Below, in pieces: positions 16,679 to 25,061 of a stretch of DNA of 64,000 nucleotides. The DNA is taken from the NCBI RefSeq assembly GCF_018492665.1, contig NZ_JAFVME010000003.1, positions 62,001-126,000 on the forward strand, written 5' to 3'. The stretch is from Pedobacter sp. B4-66 (GTDB lineage Bacteria > Bacteroidota > Bacteroidia > Sphingobacteriales > Sphingobacteriaceae). The translations under genes and the position numbers were made by a program. Under the pieces are notes generated by a model. It was not told the origin of the DNA. It saw only the letters and a list, made by a program, of their open reading frames with translations, and ran no database searches. How positions within the stretch are numbered: position 1 is the stretch's first letter; every line of letters begins with the position of its first letter.

Positions 16679-17196
16679 AAACCTTGCTCTGGATTATATT
16701 TATTATTGTGGTTTCGATTTTGGGTTTTCAGGATCATATCCTAATTAAAAACAGTAACTATGGGATCGTACATCTTGAACTGGCAAACACTGAACTTGGT
16801 GTACAAATTCTAAAAGAGTGGCATCAATGTCATTACGGAGAGTTAATGCTGCTGGATGTTGCCCGCAATCATACCAGATTAGATTTTCTTTTTATTTTCA
16901 CCTATGTTTCGCTCATCATTTCAATGTCCAACTGGCAAATGCAGCGGGAGCAGAGAATGTTGTTTAATGAGTTATTACGTTTTAATCTTTTTATTACTGT
17001 CTTGGCAGGGCTACTAGATTTTATAGAGAACGTTAGGATTCTACATAATTTTCAGCATATAGGTTCAGAGTCCGAATACTGGGCAACTAATTGGCTATCA
17101 TTAGTAAAGTTTGGTTTAATTGGATTTGCCATATTGGTTTTCCTGATTTCCTTGTTAACAATGAAACGAAAAGATAGGACTGAGAAGCTTGTATAG
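16675..17196 (+). CDS. Four-TM membrane protein coupled to the SGNH hydrolase
   Basis: This 173-aa protein has about four TM helices (roughly 3-19, 68-85, 103-121, 143-163) and an extracytoplasmic loop with EWHQCHYGELMLLDV. No known family is recognised. The 4-base ATGA overlap with the SGNH gene suggests the two work together, for example as a hydrolase with a membrane anchor or a lipid-handling partner; this is inference. Confidence 0.7.
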   Translation: MKTLLWIIFIIVVSILGFQDHILIKNSNYGIVHLELANTELGVQILKEWHQCHYGELMLLDVARNHTRLDFLFIFTYVSLIISMSNWQMQREQRMLFNELLRFNLFITVLAGLLDFIENVRILHNFQHIGSESEYWATNWLSLVKFGLIGFAILVFLISLLTMKRKDRTEKLV

Positions 17197-17261
17197 AGTT
17201 CAATGATTTATCATGCAACATTTATAATCTAGCGGTGTCTTATTGACATTAACCGCTTTAA

Positions 17262-19682
17262 ATGAAACCTTACCTAATTCTGTTCTTCTTGTTTTTATAC
17301 AGCTTGATGTGTCAGGCACAAGATCCTTCTGTGCAAAAACAGTTGCAAGCGGTAAGAACTACTGAAAGCCCAAAAATAGATGGTAGCCTTGATGATCATT
17401 GTTGGGTGAATGTTCCAATAGCTACAGATTTTTTTGAAATCAGACCTGTGCCGGGTAGAGTAGAAGGTAAGGACAAACGCACAGAAATGAAGGTGTTGTA
17501 CGATGATGCCGCTGTTTACGTTTATGCGCGAATGTACGATCATCCGGATAGTGTTTCTCATGAATTGGTCTCTCGTGATAATATCGGTAATGCTGATTTT
17601 ATCTCTATCGTATTCGATCCATTTTACGATAAAATGAACGGTAATGGCTTTTTTGTAACAGCTGCGGGAGTTCAGTTCGATGCTAAATATTCACAAATTG
17701 GCGATGAAGATCCTAACTGGAATGCTGTTTGGGAGAGTGCCGTGAAAATTGACGACAAAGGATGGACTTGCGAAATAAAAATCCCTTACTCTGCTTTGCG
17801 TTTTTCAGCAAAGGATATTCAAAACTGGGGCTTAAACTTTAGCCGTCGTATACAACGGTCCAATGTTCAGACCTTTTGGAATTTTGTTAGTCCTAATGTA
17901 AATGGTTTCATGAATCAAGAAGGGCTTTGGATGGGAGTTAAGGATATAAAACCTCCCTTACGCTTGTCCTTTTCCCCATATCTTTCTGCTTATGTAAATA
18001 ACTATCCCGCTAATATTCCTGGAATAAAAAATACAACAGCGCGTTTTAATGGAGGTATGGATGTAAAATATGGTATTAGCAATAGTTTTACATTGGATAT
18101 GACGTTGGTTCCAGATTTTGGGCAAGTACAGTCTGACAACAGAATTCTAAACCTAACACCATTTGAAGTGAAGTTTAATGAAAACCGACAGTTCTTTACC
18201 GAAGGAACTGAATTGTTTAACAAAGGTGATCTGTTTTATTCAAAACGTATTGGCTCCATTCCAAAATATTATGATTACTCTAAAATAAACAGTTCTGAAA
18301 CAATCATTAAAGATCAAAGTGAAGCCAAAGTATTAAATGCTACCAAAATCTCCGGACGTACGGCAGGAGGACTGGGTATTGGTGTTTTTAATGCTATCAC
18401 TAAAGCCATGCAAACTGAGGTTAAAGATCAGGAAGGAAACACACAAGAGATCGAGACTCAACCATTAACTAATTATAATATCCTGGTGCTCGATCAATCT
18501 CTAAAAAACAACAGTTCTGCAACTTTTATCAATACCAATGTTTTAAGGCAAGGTGTTGCTTATGACGCCAATGTAAGCGCTTTACTATTTAACCTAAATG
18601 ATAAGAAGAACGTTTATTTTTTTAATGGAGCAGGTAAAATGAGTTATATAAAAGGGACTGGCAGTCGTACAGGATTCAATTATGAATTCAAAGGAGGTAA
18701 GCAAAGTGGAAATTTCAGGTGGAGTTATAATCAAGTATATGCTGATGACAAATTTGATAAGTCTGATATGGGGTTCTTTACGAATAATAATTTTTTAGAC
18801 CAGCATTTAAGTTTTGGATATAATAATTATAAGCCCACTTCATGGTACAATCAATTGGAAAGCTGGTTTAATATAGAATATTCAAGGCGCGTTAATCCAG
18901 GCGACTATCAGCGCTTTGGGATTGTTACTGGATCCTGGGTGCAGTTTAAAAGCTTTTGGTCGGTTGAAACGGATTTGGAATATGGTGCAGAAGGGAATGA
19001 TTTTTATGAATCCAGAAATGGACAGGTGTATAAAGCTCCTGCTAAATTCGGCGCGTCAGTTTATGTAAATCCTAATAGGGCCAAAGCATATAATTTTGGT
19101 GGAAATGTAAAATACTTTAGAAGGGAACTTTTTAATGGACAGGAGTATAACTTCTATTTCTTCCAAAATTTAAGACTAAATGATAGAATTGCTTTCGGTC
19201 TGGATTTGAATTTTAACCCAAATTACAACTATGTGAGCTGGATTAAGGCACAGGGAGATCAGGCTATCTTCTCTCGTTATAACCGGAACACAGTCGAAAA
19301 CTCTTTTGATGCAAAATACTCTTTCAGTAATAAAATGGGAGTTTCGGTGGTGGTTCGACATTATTGGAGTGATAGGAGAAATAAAGAATTTTATCTGCTA
19401 ACAAATCAGGGAACATTAACTGCTTATCAAGGGGAGCCACTAACTGGAACTGATAGAAATTACAATGTTTTCAACGTCGATTTAATCTATACATGGCAAT
19501 TTGCACCTGGTAGTGAAATGACTTTATCATATAAGCAAGCTGCCGAAACAAATGATAATTTTTATACTCAACGATATAACAGAAATTTGGAAAACATTCT
19601 GTCTGCACCGCAAAATACCAGTCTGTCTGTAAAGGTTTTATACTACATCGATTATCTAAACCTCCGCAAGAAAAGAAAATAA
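17262..19682 (+). CDS. DUF5916 outer-membrane protein with CBM9-like domain
   Basis: This 806-aa protein has a signal peptide (ending MCQAQD), an N-terminal carbohydrate-binding family 9-like domain (about 40-225: IDGSLDDHCWVNVPIATDFF, then WTCEIKIPYSALRF), and a long C-terminal DUF5916 region. That region contains TLDMTLVPDFGQVQSD and NENRQFFTEGTELF and many aromatic-rich beta strands ending in a barrel-like pattern. The family is outer-membrane and common in Bacteroidota; the ligand is unknown. Length is normal. It is preceded by a 65-base gap and is not clearly linked to the SGNH pair. Confidence 0.88.
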   Translation: MKPYLILFFLFLYSLMCQAQDPSVQKQLQAVRTTESPKIDGSLDDHCWVNVPIATDFFEIRPVPGRVEGKDKRTEMKVLYDDAAVYVYARMYDHPDSVSHELVSRDNIGNADFISIVFDPFYDKMNGNGFFVTAAGVQFDAKYSQIGDEDPNWNAVWESAVKIDDKGWTCEIKIPYSALRFSAKDIQNWGLNFSRRIQRSNVQTFWNFVSPNVNGFMNQEGLWMGVKDIKPPLRLSFSPYLSAYVNNYPANIPGIKNTTARFNGGMDVKYGISNSFTLDMTLVPDFGQVQSDNRILNLTPFEVKFNENRQFFTEGTELFNKGDLFYSKRIGSIPKYYDYSKINSSETIIKDQSEAKVLNATKISGRTAGGLGIGVFNAITKAMQTEVKDQEGNTQEIETQPLTNYNILVLDQSLKNNSSATFINTNVLRQGVAYDANVSALLFNLNDKKNVYFFNGAGKMSYIKGTGSRTGFNYEFKGGKQSGNFRWSYNQVYADDKFDKSDMGFFTNNNFLDQHLSFGYNNYKPTSWYNQLESWFNIEYSRRVNPGDYQRFGIVTGSWVQFKSFWSVETDLEYGAEGNDFYESRNGQVYKAPAKFGASVYVNPNRAKAYNFGGNVKYFRRELFNGQEYNFYFFQNLRLNDRIAFGLDLNFNPNYNYVSWIKAQGDQAIFSRYNRNTVENSFDAKYSFSNKMGVSVVVRHYWSDRRNKEFYLLTNQGTLTAYQGEPLTGTDRNYNVFNVDLIYTWQFAPGSEMTLSYKQAAETNDNFYTQRYNRNLENILSAPQNTSLSVKVLYYIDYLNLRKKRK

Positions 19683-19729
19683 AGCTCCTTAAAAATCTCA
19701 ATAACATAAGTTTGAGTAGTTTTGTGGTT

Positions 19730-20071
19730 ATGGTAAAGCTATCAGAAGAACAAATTTTCTCATTTAACCGCTTGATGTCGGGTTGGATTACGGAAAACAA
19801 GCATTTAAGTAAAGCTTTGACTCGTTTTGATCATTTAATCGTATTAAATAACAAGGCTTTAACTTTTGATTTTAATGGGCTGTCTCCAGACTACCAAAAG
19901 AAATTTGTGTTAAATAATTTCGAGTTGTATTGTACTTCCTTGTTTTTAGCTATTAAACCAAGAATGAAGGTGTTTGTTAAAAATGAAGGGTTTCGCGCTT
20001 TCGACTTTCATTGTGTTTTTGTTTTAAAGAATCTGTATCACGAACGAAACGAAAAAGTATCTACCTTCTAA
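19730..20071 (+). CDS. Uncharacterised small protein
   Basis: From the ATG at 19730 this is 113 aa (MVKLSEEQIFSFNRLMSGW), soluble, with KALTFDFNGLSPDYQKKF in the middle and an aromatic C-terminal half. An in-frame TTG at 19712 is an alternative start. TAGTTTTG (19717-19724) matches the -7 consensus exactly but lies only 5 bases before the ATG, so if it is a promoter the true start may be later or the transcript almost leaderless. No family recognised. Confidence 0.6.
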   Translation: MVKLSEEQIFSFNRLMSGWITENKHLSKALTRFDHLIVLNNKALTFDFNGLSPDYQKKFVLNNFELYCTSLFLAIKPRMKVFVKNEGFRAFDFHCVFVLKNLYHERNEKVSTF

Positions 20072-20153
20072 AAACTCGGGCATAATTTGCATTATGAAAT
20101 AAACTTGCTCAGACTCAATGTATTTTGTTGTTTACAAAGCAACTTTTGGGTTC

Positions 20154-20182
20154 TATTTGTGTAGTATTGAATACACACAAAT
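20154..20182. promoter_or_regulatory. Near-perfect palindrome before the 20193 gene
   Basis: TATTTGTGTAGTATT (20154-20168) and AATACACACAAAT (20170-20182) are complementary apart from a one-base bulge, centred on 20169, ten bases before the start codon. Such a position suits a repressor operator or an mRNA hairpin covering the ribosome-binding region. No nearby regulator explains it. Confidence 0.35.
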
Positions 20183-20192
20183 GTAAACTTCT

Positions 20193-20957
20193 ATGAAAAA
20201 ACTACTCATGGTTGTCTTGGCTTGTTATGGCCTGACTTCCCGTGCTCAAGAGCACGAATCCCGAAATTTCCTCCGCCTTTATTCCGATTCTGTGATTTAT
20301 GCTGATAGGGTTAGACTACGACCCAATTTCTCAGGTACCTGGCAACTACAGGCCGATTCCAAACGGGTTAGGCCGGAACTGGTAAAGTTCTTTAGTAATG
20401 AAGATGGCTTTTTTGCCAATAGCGGGAGGCTTAGCTTCGGTCGTGGTACCGAATTTTCTGAGCGTATTGTTGAAGGCAAGATTAATGTTTATCAAGAGAT
20501 TCCATACGACCAGTTTATGTATGGGAGGGAATACCGATATAGGGGTAGAAGGGAGCCGGCTGTTAACCTTCGAATGTATTATAATAAGGAGCTTGATAAC
20601 CTTAAGAAAGTGAGTTATAGTAATTTAAAAAATGATATGGCAGATAATACCCAAAGTATGGATTTTCTACAAGGTTATAGGAGAAGTATGAATACGAGTA
20701 AAATAATGTATGCGGCTGCAGGAGCATCACTTGTTGCAGGGATATTTTCTTTTATAGTTAAAGGCACAAGTCAAAAAGCAAAATTTGAACGTGAGGGGTT
20801 TGGTGGACAAGGTTTTGACATGAATGCAAAAGGACCCAATTTTACATCTACCTTAGTGTTTCTGGGGCTAGGGCTTGGTTTTGTAGCTGGAGGATATTCT
20901 ATACAGTTATCAGGTTCGCGCCATCTGGAAAACGCCGTGGATGCTTACAATCGTTAG
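20193..20957 (+). CDS. Secreted/membrane protein of unknown function
   Basis: This 254-aa protein has a signal peptide (1-18, ending SRAQE), a basic, polar N-terminal domain containing SDSVIYADRVRLRPNF and YDQFMYGREYRYRGRR, and two TM helices near the C-terminus (about 170-190 and 218-236) with a glycine-rich loop between. No enzyme motif is seen. It is followed by a strong hairpin and is convergent with the DeoR gene. Confidence 0.65.
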   Translation: MKKLLMVVLACYGLTSRAQEHESRNFLRLYSDSVIYADRVRLRPNFSGTWQLQADSKRVRPELVKFFSNEDGFFANSGRLSFGRGTEFSERIVEGKINVYQEIPYDQFMYGREYRYRGRREPAVNLRMYYNKELDNLKKVSYSNLKNDMADNTQSMDFLQGYRRSMNTSKIMYAAAGASLVAGIFSFIVKGTSQKAKFEREGFGGQGFDMNAKGPNFTSTLVFLGLGLGFVAGGYSIQLSGSRHLENAVDAYNR

Positions 20958-20972
20958 TAATCTTTAAAAAGA

Positions 20973-21020
20973 ATACTCAAGTTACTTCTGGTAAACAGAT
21001 TTCAGAGGTAACTTGAGTAT
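20973..21020. terminator. Long hairpin between convergent genes
   Basis: ATACTCAAGTTACTTCTG (20973-20990) pairs with CAGAGGTAACTTGAGTAT (21003-21020): 18 bp with one G:U pair and a 12-base loop, placed between the stops of the 20193 gene and the DeoR gene. It likely terminates both transcripts. Only short A/T runs flank it. Confidence 0.75.
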
Positions 21021-21023
21021 ACA

Positions 21024-21773
21024 TTAAAGTAATTTCAAATCGTCATTTCTGAAATTGGAAAGGAAAGGGCTCTCTGGAGGTAGTTCCGTAATTAAGTAAT
21101 TTATTCGGTTAAGCGGACAGATCCTTATTCGTTGAGATGTATTCAGTTTTTCTGCAATAGCCAAAACCGCAACTTTTCTTGAAGCATTTACGATAGCCTT
21201 GTTAACCTGTACAATCTCCCAATCCATGTCTGTAAGGCCTTCTTCAACTGAAAATGCATTCGCGCCGAGCAGGCAAAGGTCCACTTTAAGATCAGATAGC
21301 TGGTTAATAACACTTGTTCCTGTATGCAGGTTTGCGTTTTTGCTGAGTTTCCCACCTATGGTAATCACCTCTAGATTACTGTGCTCTGATAGGGTTATGG
21401 CTGCCTGCGGACTAACAGTAAAGAAGGTTGCCTTTAAGCTTTTTGGAATCATTTTAGCCAATTCCAGAATAGTTGTTCCGCCTTCAGTGAGAACAACCAT
21501 GTCATTTTTGATCAACTTGAGTGCCTTTTCTGCAATTTTTTTCTTTTCTGCAAGGGCATATACTTCGTTTTGCAAATTAAAGGGAGCAACAAAAGACTTA
21601 CTCGCAGCACCTCCATGAACCTTTAATACTTTGCCTGATTCAGCTAACTCCTTTAGATCACGTCGAACAGTGTCATCAGAGATGTTCAGTAAGGTGCTCA
21701 AATCTGCAGATAGAACCTTATTGTGGAGGTTGATTTCCCTCATAATCAGCTTGTGTCTTTCTTCTTTTCGCAT
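21024..21773 (-). CDS. DeoR-family transcriptional repressor of the HexNAc locus
   Basis: This 249-aa protein starts at the ATG at 21773 (MRKEERHKLIMREINL). It has an N-terminal DeoR HTH (about 5-58: SADLSTLLNISDDTVRRDLK then HGGAA) and a C-terminal sugar-phosphate-sensing DeoRC domain with LTEGGTTILELAK, VITIGGKLSKNA and DLCLLGANAFS. Members usually respond to phosphorylated sugars; GlcNAc-6-P or MurNAc-6-P would fit the divergent operon. A perfect TACTTTTG -7 box lies at 21803-21796, 22 bases upstream. Inverted repeats in the shared 206-base intergenic region are candidate operators. Confidence 0.9.
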   Translation of the reverse strand: MRKEERHKLIMREINLHNKVLSADLSTLLNISDDTVRRDLKELAESGKVLKVHGGAASKSFVAPFNLQNEVYALAEKKKIAEKALKLIKNDMVVLTEGGTTILELAKMIPKSLKATFFTVSPQAAITLSEHSNLEVITIGGKLSKNANLHTGTSVINQLSDLKVDLCLLGANAFSVEEGLTDMDWEIVQVNKAIVNASRKVAVLAIAEKLNTSQRIRICPLNRINYLITELPPESPFLSNFRNDDLKLL

Positions 21774-21837
21774 ATGCAATTTTTAACGGATTTGACAAAA
21801 GTAATTTTTTTTTCTGTTAAATATTTGGATGTTATTT

Positions 21838-21884
21838 TATTTGCGGTTATACTTGTGTAGTAAAACGCATAAAAACCGCAAATA
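21838..21884. promoter_or_regulatory. Candidate DeoR operator (11-bp inverted repeat)
   Basis: TATTTGCGGTT (21838-21848) and AACCGCAAATA (21874-21884) are exact complements separated by 25 bases. AAAACGCA (21862-21869) lies between them and a reverse-orientation TGCGTTTT (21947-21954) lies downstream of the susC promoter. All share an AAAnCGCA core. Multiple spaced half-sites are typical for DeoR-family repressors, and this region is the only shared space between the DeoR gene and the operon. Confidence 0.6.
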
Positions 21885-21899
21885 GGATGATTTGATCAA

Positions 21900-21931
21900 T
21901 TTGGATAAGTCATTAATCAGTTTTATCTTTT
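21900..21931 (+). promoter_or_regulatory. Promoter of the HexNAc operon
   Basis: TTTG (21900-21903) followed after 20 bases by TATCTTTT (21924-21931) matches the Bacteroidota pattern TTTG-N19-21-TAnnTTTG with one mismatch in the -7 box. It would give a leader of about 40 bases before the SusC start at 21980. The operator-like inverted repeat lies just upstream and a further half-site just downstream. Confidence 0.55.
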
Positions 21932-21979
21932 TTTGTGCTGCTTTTTTGCGTTTTCAATATAACTAAACCAAACAACTGT

Positions 21980-24900
21980 ATGAATAAAATTTTAGCATTT
22001 ATGATCATTCTGTTCCTGGTAACAGATGCAAAAGCCAAAAGTTGGCCACTTCAAACTGCCGACCGCATCATCCGAGGTGAGGTAGTTGATGAAAAAAATG
22101 AACCCATACCTGGGGTCTCTGTAAGGCTACTAGGTAGCGCACAGGGAACTGTTACTGACGAAAAGGGTAAGTTTTCTCTTTCGGTGGCTTCTGAAAATGA
22201 TACCCTTCAGTTTTCTTTTATTGGTTATAAAAACAAAACCATTAAGGTTGGCAAATTGCAGGAGCTTAAAGTTAAGCTAGAACCCGACGAGGAGAATAAA
22301 TTGAATGAGGTAACTGTAGTTGGTTATGGCATACAAAAGAAAATTTCAGTTACGGGTTCATTATCTTCAATTTCTGTTAAAGAGATTCAGCGGGTTTCAA
22401 CACCAGCATTATCTAATGCAATTGCAGGTAAATTGCCAGGAATAATTACCCGTCAGGCAAGTGGAGAGCCAGGTTATGATGCAGCACAAGTTTATATACG
22501 AGGGTTATCTACGTTTGGAAACAATGCTCCGCTGATATTGATAGATGGGGTTGAGCGAGACATGAACAACATCAATGCACAAGAAATTGAGAGCTTTACC
22601 ATATTAAAAGATGCCTCTGCTACTGCAGTTTATGGGGTTCGTGGCGCTAATGGTGTTATTCTTATCAGTACCAAGCGTGGAGTTACAGGAAAACCTGCCG
22701 TAACCTTCCGTACTGAAGCTGCGGCTTTGCATGCTTTAAGATTACCGGAATACATTAATGGTCAGCAATATGCTTCACTAATGAATGAGGCAAGAGTGTT
22801 CTCAGGTGAACAACCGAGATGGTCAGCTGAAGAGCTTGAGAAATTTGGGAATGGATCAGACCCTTATTTATATCCTAACTCAAACTGGACTGACGCTGTA
22901 TTAAAAAGAGATACCTGGCAAACCATCAACAACCTTAGTGTAACTGGTGGCAACGAGATCATTAAATACTATACGAATGTGGGTTACACACTTCAAAATG
23001 GGATCTATAAACAAGATGCCACCAATAAATTCAATACAAATGCCAATATAAAACGCTACAATTTCAGAAGCAATGTCGACCTGAATCTCTCAAAAAGTCT
23101 TACCATGCAACTCGGATTGGGCGGTATTATTCAGAACGGTAATTACCCGGGATTCTCAGCTCCAGATATTTTTCAATCTTTAAAAGTTATATCACCAATT
23201 GCATTCCCGGTTACTAATCCTGATGGAACACCTGGTGGTGCCCAAACTTTTGTAGGATGGAATCCATGGGGAAGGGTTTCTCAATCAGGTTATAGTACAC
23301 AAGATAGGAGTACCTTACAGGGAACCTTTGCCGCTAGATGGGACATGTCTGAACTGGTTACCAAAGGATTGTCATTGAGAGGCTTATTTTCCTATGATCG
23401 CTATAGTCAGACAAATAATGTAAGGATAAAGGAATTTGAAGTAAAACGATATCTCGGTAAAGATCCGGATACAGGAGAGGATTTATATAGTGCTCCATTT
23501 AGAGAAGAAAAACCATTGGGTTATTTTACAGAGAATGGAAGTAACCGAGCGATCTACATGGAAACTCAGTTGAATTACGAACGTTCTTTTGAAAAACATA
23601 ATGTTACTTCGATGCTTTTGTTCAATCAGCGAGATTATGTAGATCTTACGGCGGGTAACTCAGTTTCAAATCTACCTTTCCGCAGGATGGGATTGGCTGG
23701 TAGGCTTACCTACAATTACGATAACCGATACCTGGCTGAGGTTAATTTTGGGTATAATGGTTCTGAAAATTTTCCCAAAGGTAAGCGATTTGGATTCTTT
23801 CCTGCATTCTCGGCTGGATGGGTTGTTTCTAATGAAAAATTCTGGAATGTACCTTCAATAAGTAATTTAAAGATTCGAGCCTCTTACGGAAAAGTAGGAA
23901 ATGATCAAATCAATCAACGCTTTTTATTCTTAAGTACTGTAAAAACTCTTGGGCAATCTTACCCATTCGGTCCGGATCAACAGCTTTTTTATGGAATGGA
24001 GGAAAATCAGATCGGTAATCAGGATGTAACCTGGGAACGTGCAACCAAAAGGAATCTTGGTTTGGATCTAGGTTTGTTTGATGACAAAATAACAATACAG
24101 GTTGATGCTTTTGATGAAGATCGTACCGGCATTCTTTTGCAACGCCAAACAGTACCTTATGTAACTGGTTTCTTTCCATGGTCTATTCCTTATGGAAATA
24201 TCGGAGCTATTAAAAACAAAGGAATAGATGGATTAATAGAAATGCGGAATACTACATCTGGTGGGTTTTTCTATTCTTTGCGTGGTAATTTTACTTTCGC
24301 AAAGAATACCATCGTAGAAAATGACGAACCTACGCGACGATATTCCTATCTGTCTGGTAAAGGCCTGCCATTGAATCAGAGTTTTGCCTTCATTTCAGAA
24401 GGACTATTTCAAAGTGAGGAGGATATTGCAACAAGCCCAAAACAGAGTTTTTCTATTCCACGACCAGGAGATGTTAAATACAAGGATATCAATGGTGATG
24501 GGATAATTGACTCTTATGATCAAATTCCCGTTGGCTATCCTCGTCTTCCTCAAATGACATTCGGTTTTGGTGGTACCATTTCTTATAAAAGTTTTGACTT
24601 CAGCTTGTACTTTACAGGGGCAGCCAAATCAAGTATTTTCCTAAGTGGAACTTCTATGTGGCCTTTTTATGATGGCTTAGGCGTAAATAATGTACTTACT
24701 GAGTATTACAACAACCGTTGGACTCCCGAGAACAGAGATGGGAAATACCCTGCTATTGATGTAGGTAATAACCCGAATAATTTCTTGAATTCTACTACAT
24801 GGATGAAGAACGGAAATTACCTCCGGTTACGTAATCTTGAAATAGGTTACACTTTACCTCAGCGGTTATCTGGCAGAATAGGAGTGAGTTCTCTCAGGTT

Positions 24901-25030
24901 TTTTGTGAATGGGATGAATCTCTATACCTGGGATCACATAAAGATCATCGATCCTGAATCTAACGATGGAACAGGTGGTTATCCTTTACAGCGATCATTC
25001 AACGCAGGCTTACAAATCGATTTTAAATAG
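21980..25030 (+). CDS. SusC/RagA-type TonB-dependent outer-membrane transporter
   Basis: This 1016-aa protein starts at MNKILAFMIILFLVTDAKA; a frame extending upstream adds 15 residues lacking a signal-peptide start. Order: signal peptide, CarboxypepD_reg-like domain (about 30-105, VVDEKNEPIPGVSVRLLG), TonB-box-like EVTVVGYG, plug (GKLPGIITRQ, VYIRGLSTFGNNAPLILIDG, AVYGVRGANGVILISTKRG), then a 22-strand barrel ending in NAGLQIDFK. It imports glycan fragments across the outer membrane, together with the SusD encoded next. First gene of the nine-gene operon. Confidence 0.96.
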   Translation: MNKILAFMIILFLVTDAKAKSWPLQTADRIIRGEVVDEKNEPIPGVSVRLLGSAQGTVTDEKGKFSLSVASENDTLQFSFIGYKNKTIKVGKLQELKVKLEPDEENKLNEVTVVGYGIQKKISVTGSLSSISVKEIQRVSTPALSNAIAGKLPGIITRQASGEPGYDAAQVYIRGLSTFGNNAPLILIDGVERDMNNINAQEIESFTILKDASATAVYGVRGANGVILISTKRGVTGKPAVTFRTEAAALHALRLPEYINGQQYASLMNEARVFSGEQPRWSAEELEKFGNGSDPYLYPNSNWTDAVLKRDTWQTINNLSVTGGNEIIKYYTNVGYTLQNGIYKQDATNKFNTNANIKRYNFRSNVDLNLSKSLTMQLGLGGIIQNGNYPGFSAPDIFQSLKVISPIAFPVTNPDGTPGGAQTFVGWNPWGRVSQSGYSTQDRSTLQGTFAARWDMSELVTKGLSLRGLFSYDRYSQTNNVRIKEFEVKRYLGKDPDTGEDLYSAPFREEKPLGYFTENGSNRAIYMETQLNYERSFEKHNVTSMLLFNQRDYVDLTAGNSVSNLPFRRMGLAGRLTYNYDNRYLAEVNFGYNGSENFPKGKRFGFFPAFSAGWVVSNEKFWNVPSISNLKIRASYGKVGNDQINQRFLFLSTVKTLGQSYPFGPDQQLFYGMEENQIGNQDVTWERATKRNLGLDLGLFDDKITIQVDAFDEDRTGILLQRQTVPYVTGFFPWSIPYGNIGAIKNKGIDGLIEMRNTTSGGFFYSLRGNFTFAKNTIVENDEPTRRYSYLSGKGLPLNQSFAFISEGLFQSEEDIATSPKQSFSIPRPGDVKYKDINGDGIIDSYDQIPVGYPRLPQMTFGFGGTISYKSFDFSLYFTGAAKSSIFLSGTSMWPFYDGLGVNNVLTEYYNNRWTPENRDGKYPAIDVGNNPNNFLNSTTWMKNGNYLRLRNLEIGYTLPQRLSGRIGVSSLRFFVNGMNLYTWDHIKIIDPESNDGTGGYPLQRSFNAGLQIDFK

Positions 25031-25061
25031 TATAACAGCAACCATAATAAAAGAAATTAAC

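Noticed and set aside
19471..19800. 109-codon minus-strand frame across the DUF5916 end and next gene
   Set aside because: It overlaps two better-supported genes and shows no family motif.
24966..25061. 32-codon N-terminal extension of the SusD frame
   Set aside because: It overlaps the SusC end and would destroy the lipoprotein signal peptide that starts at 25062.
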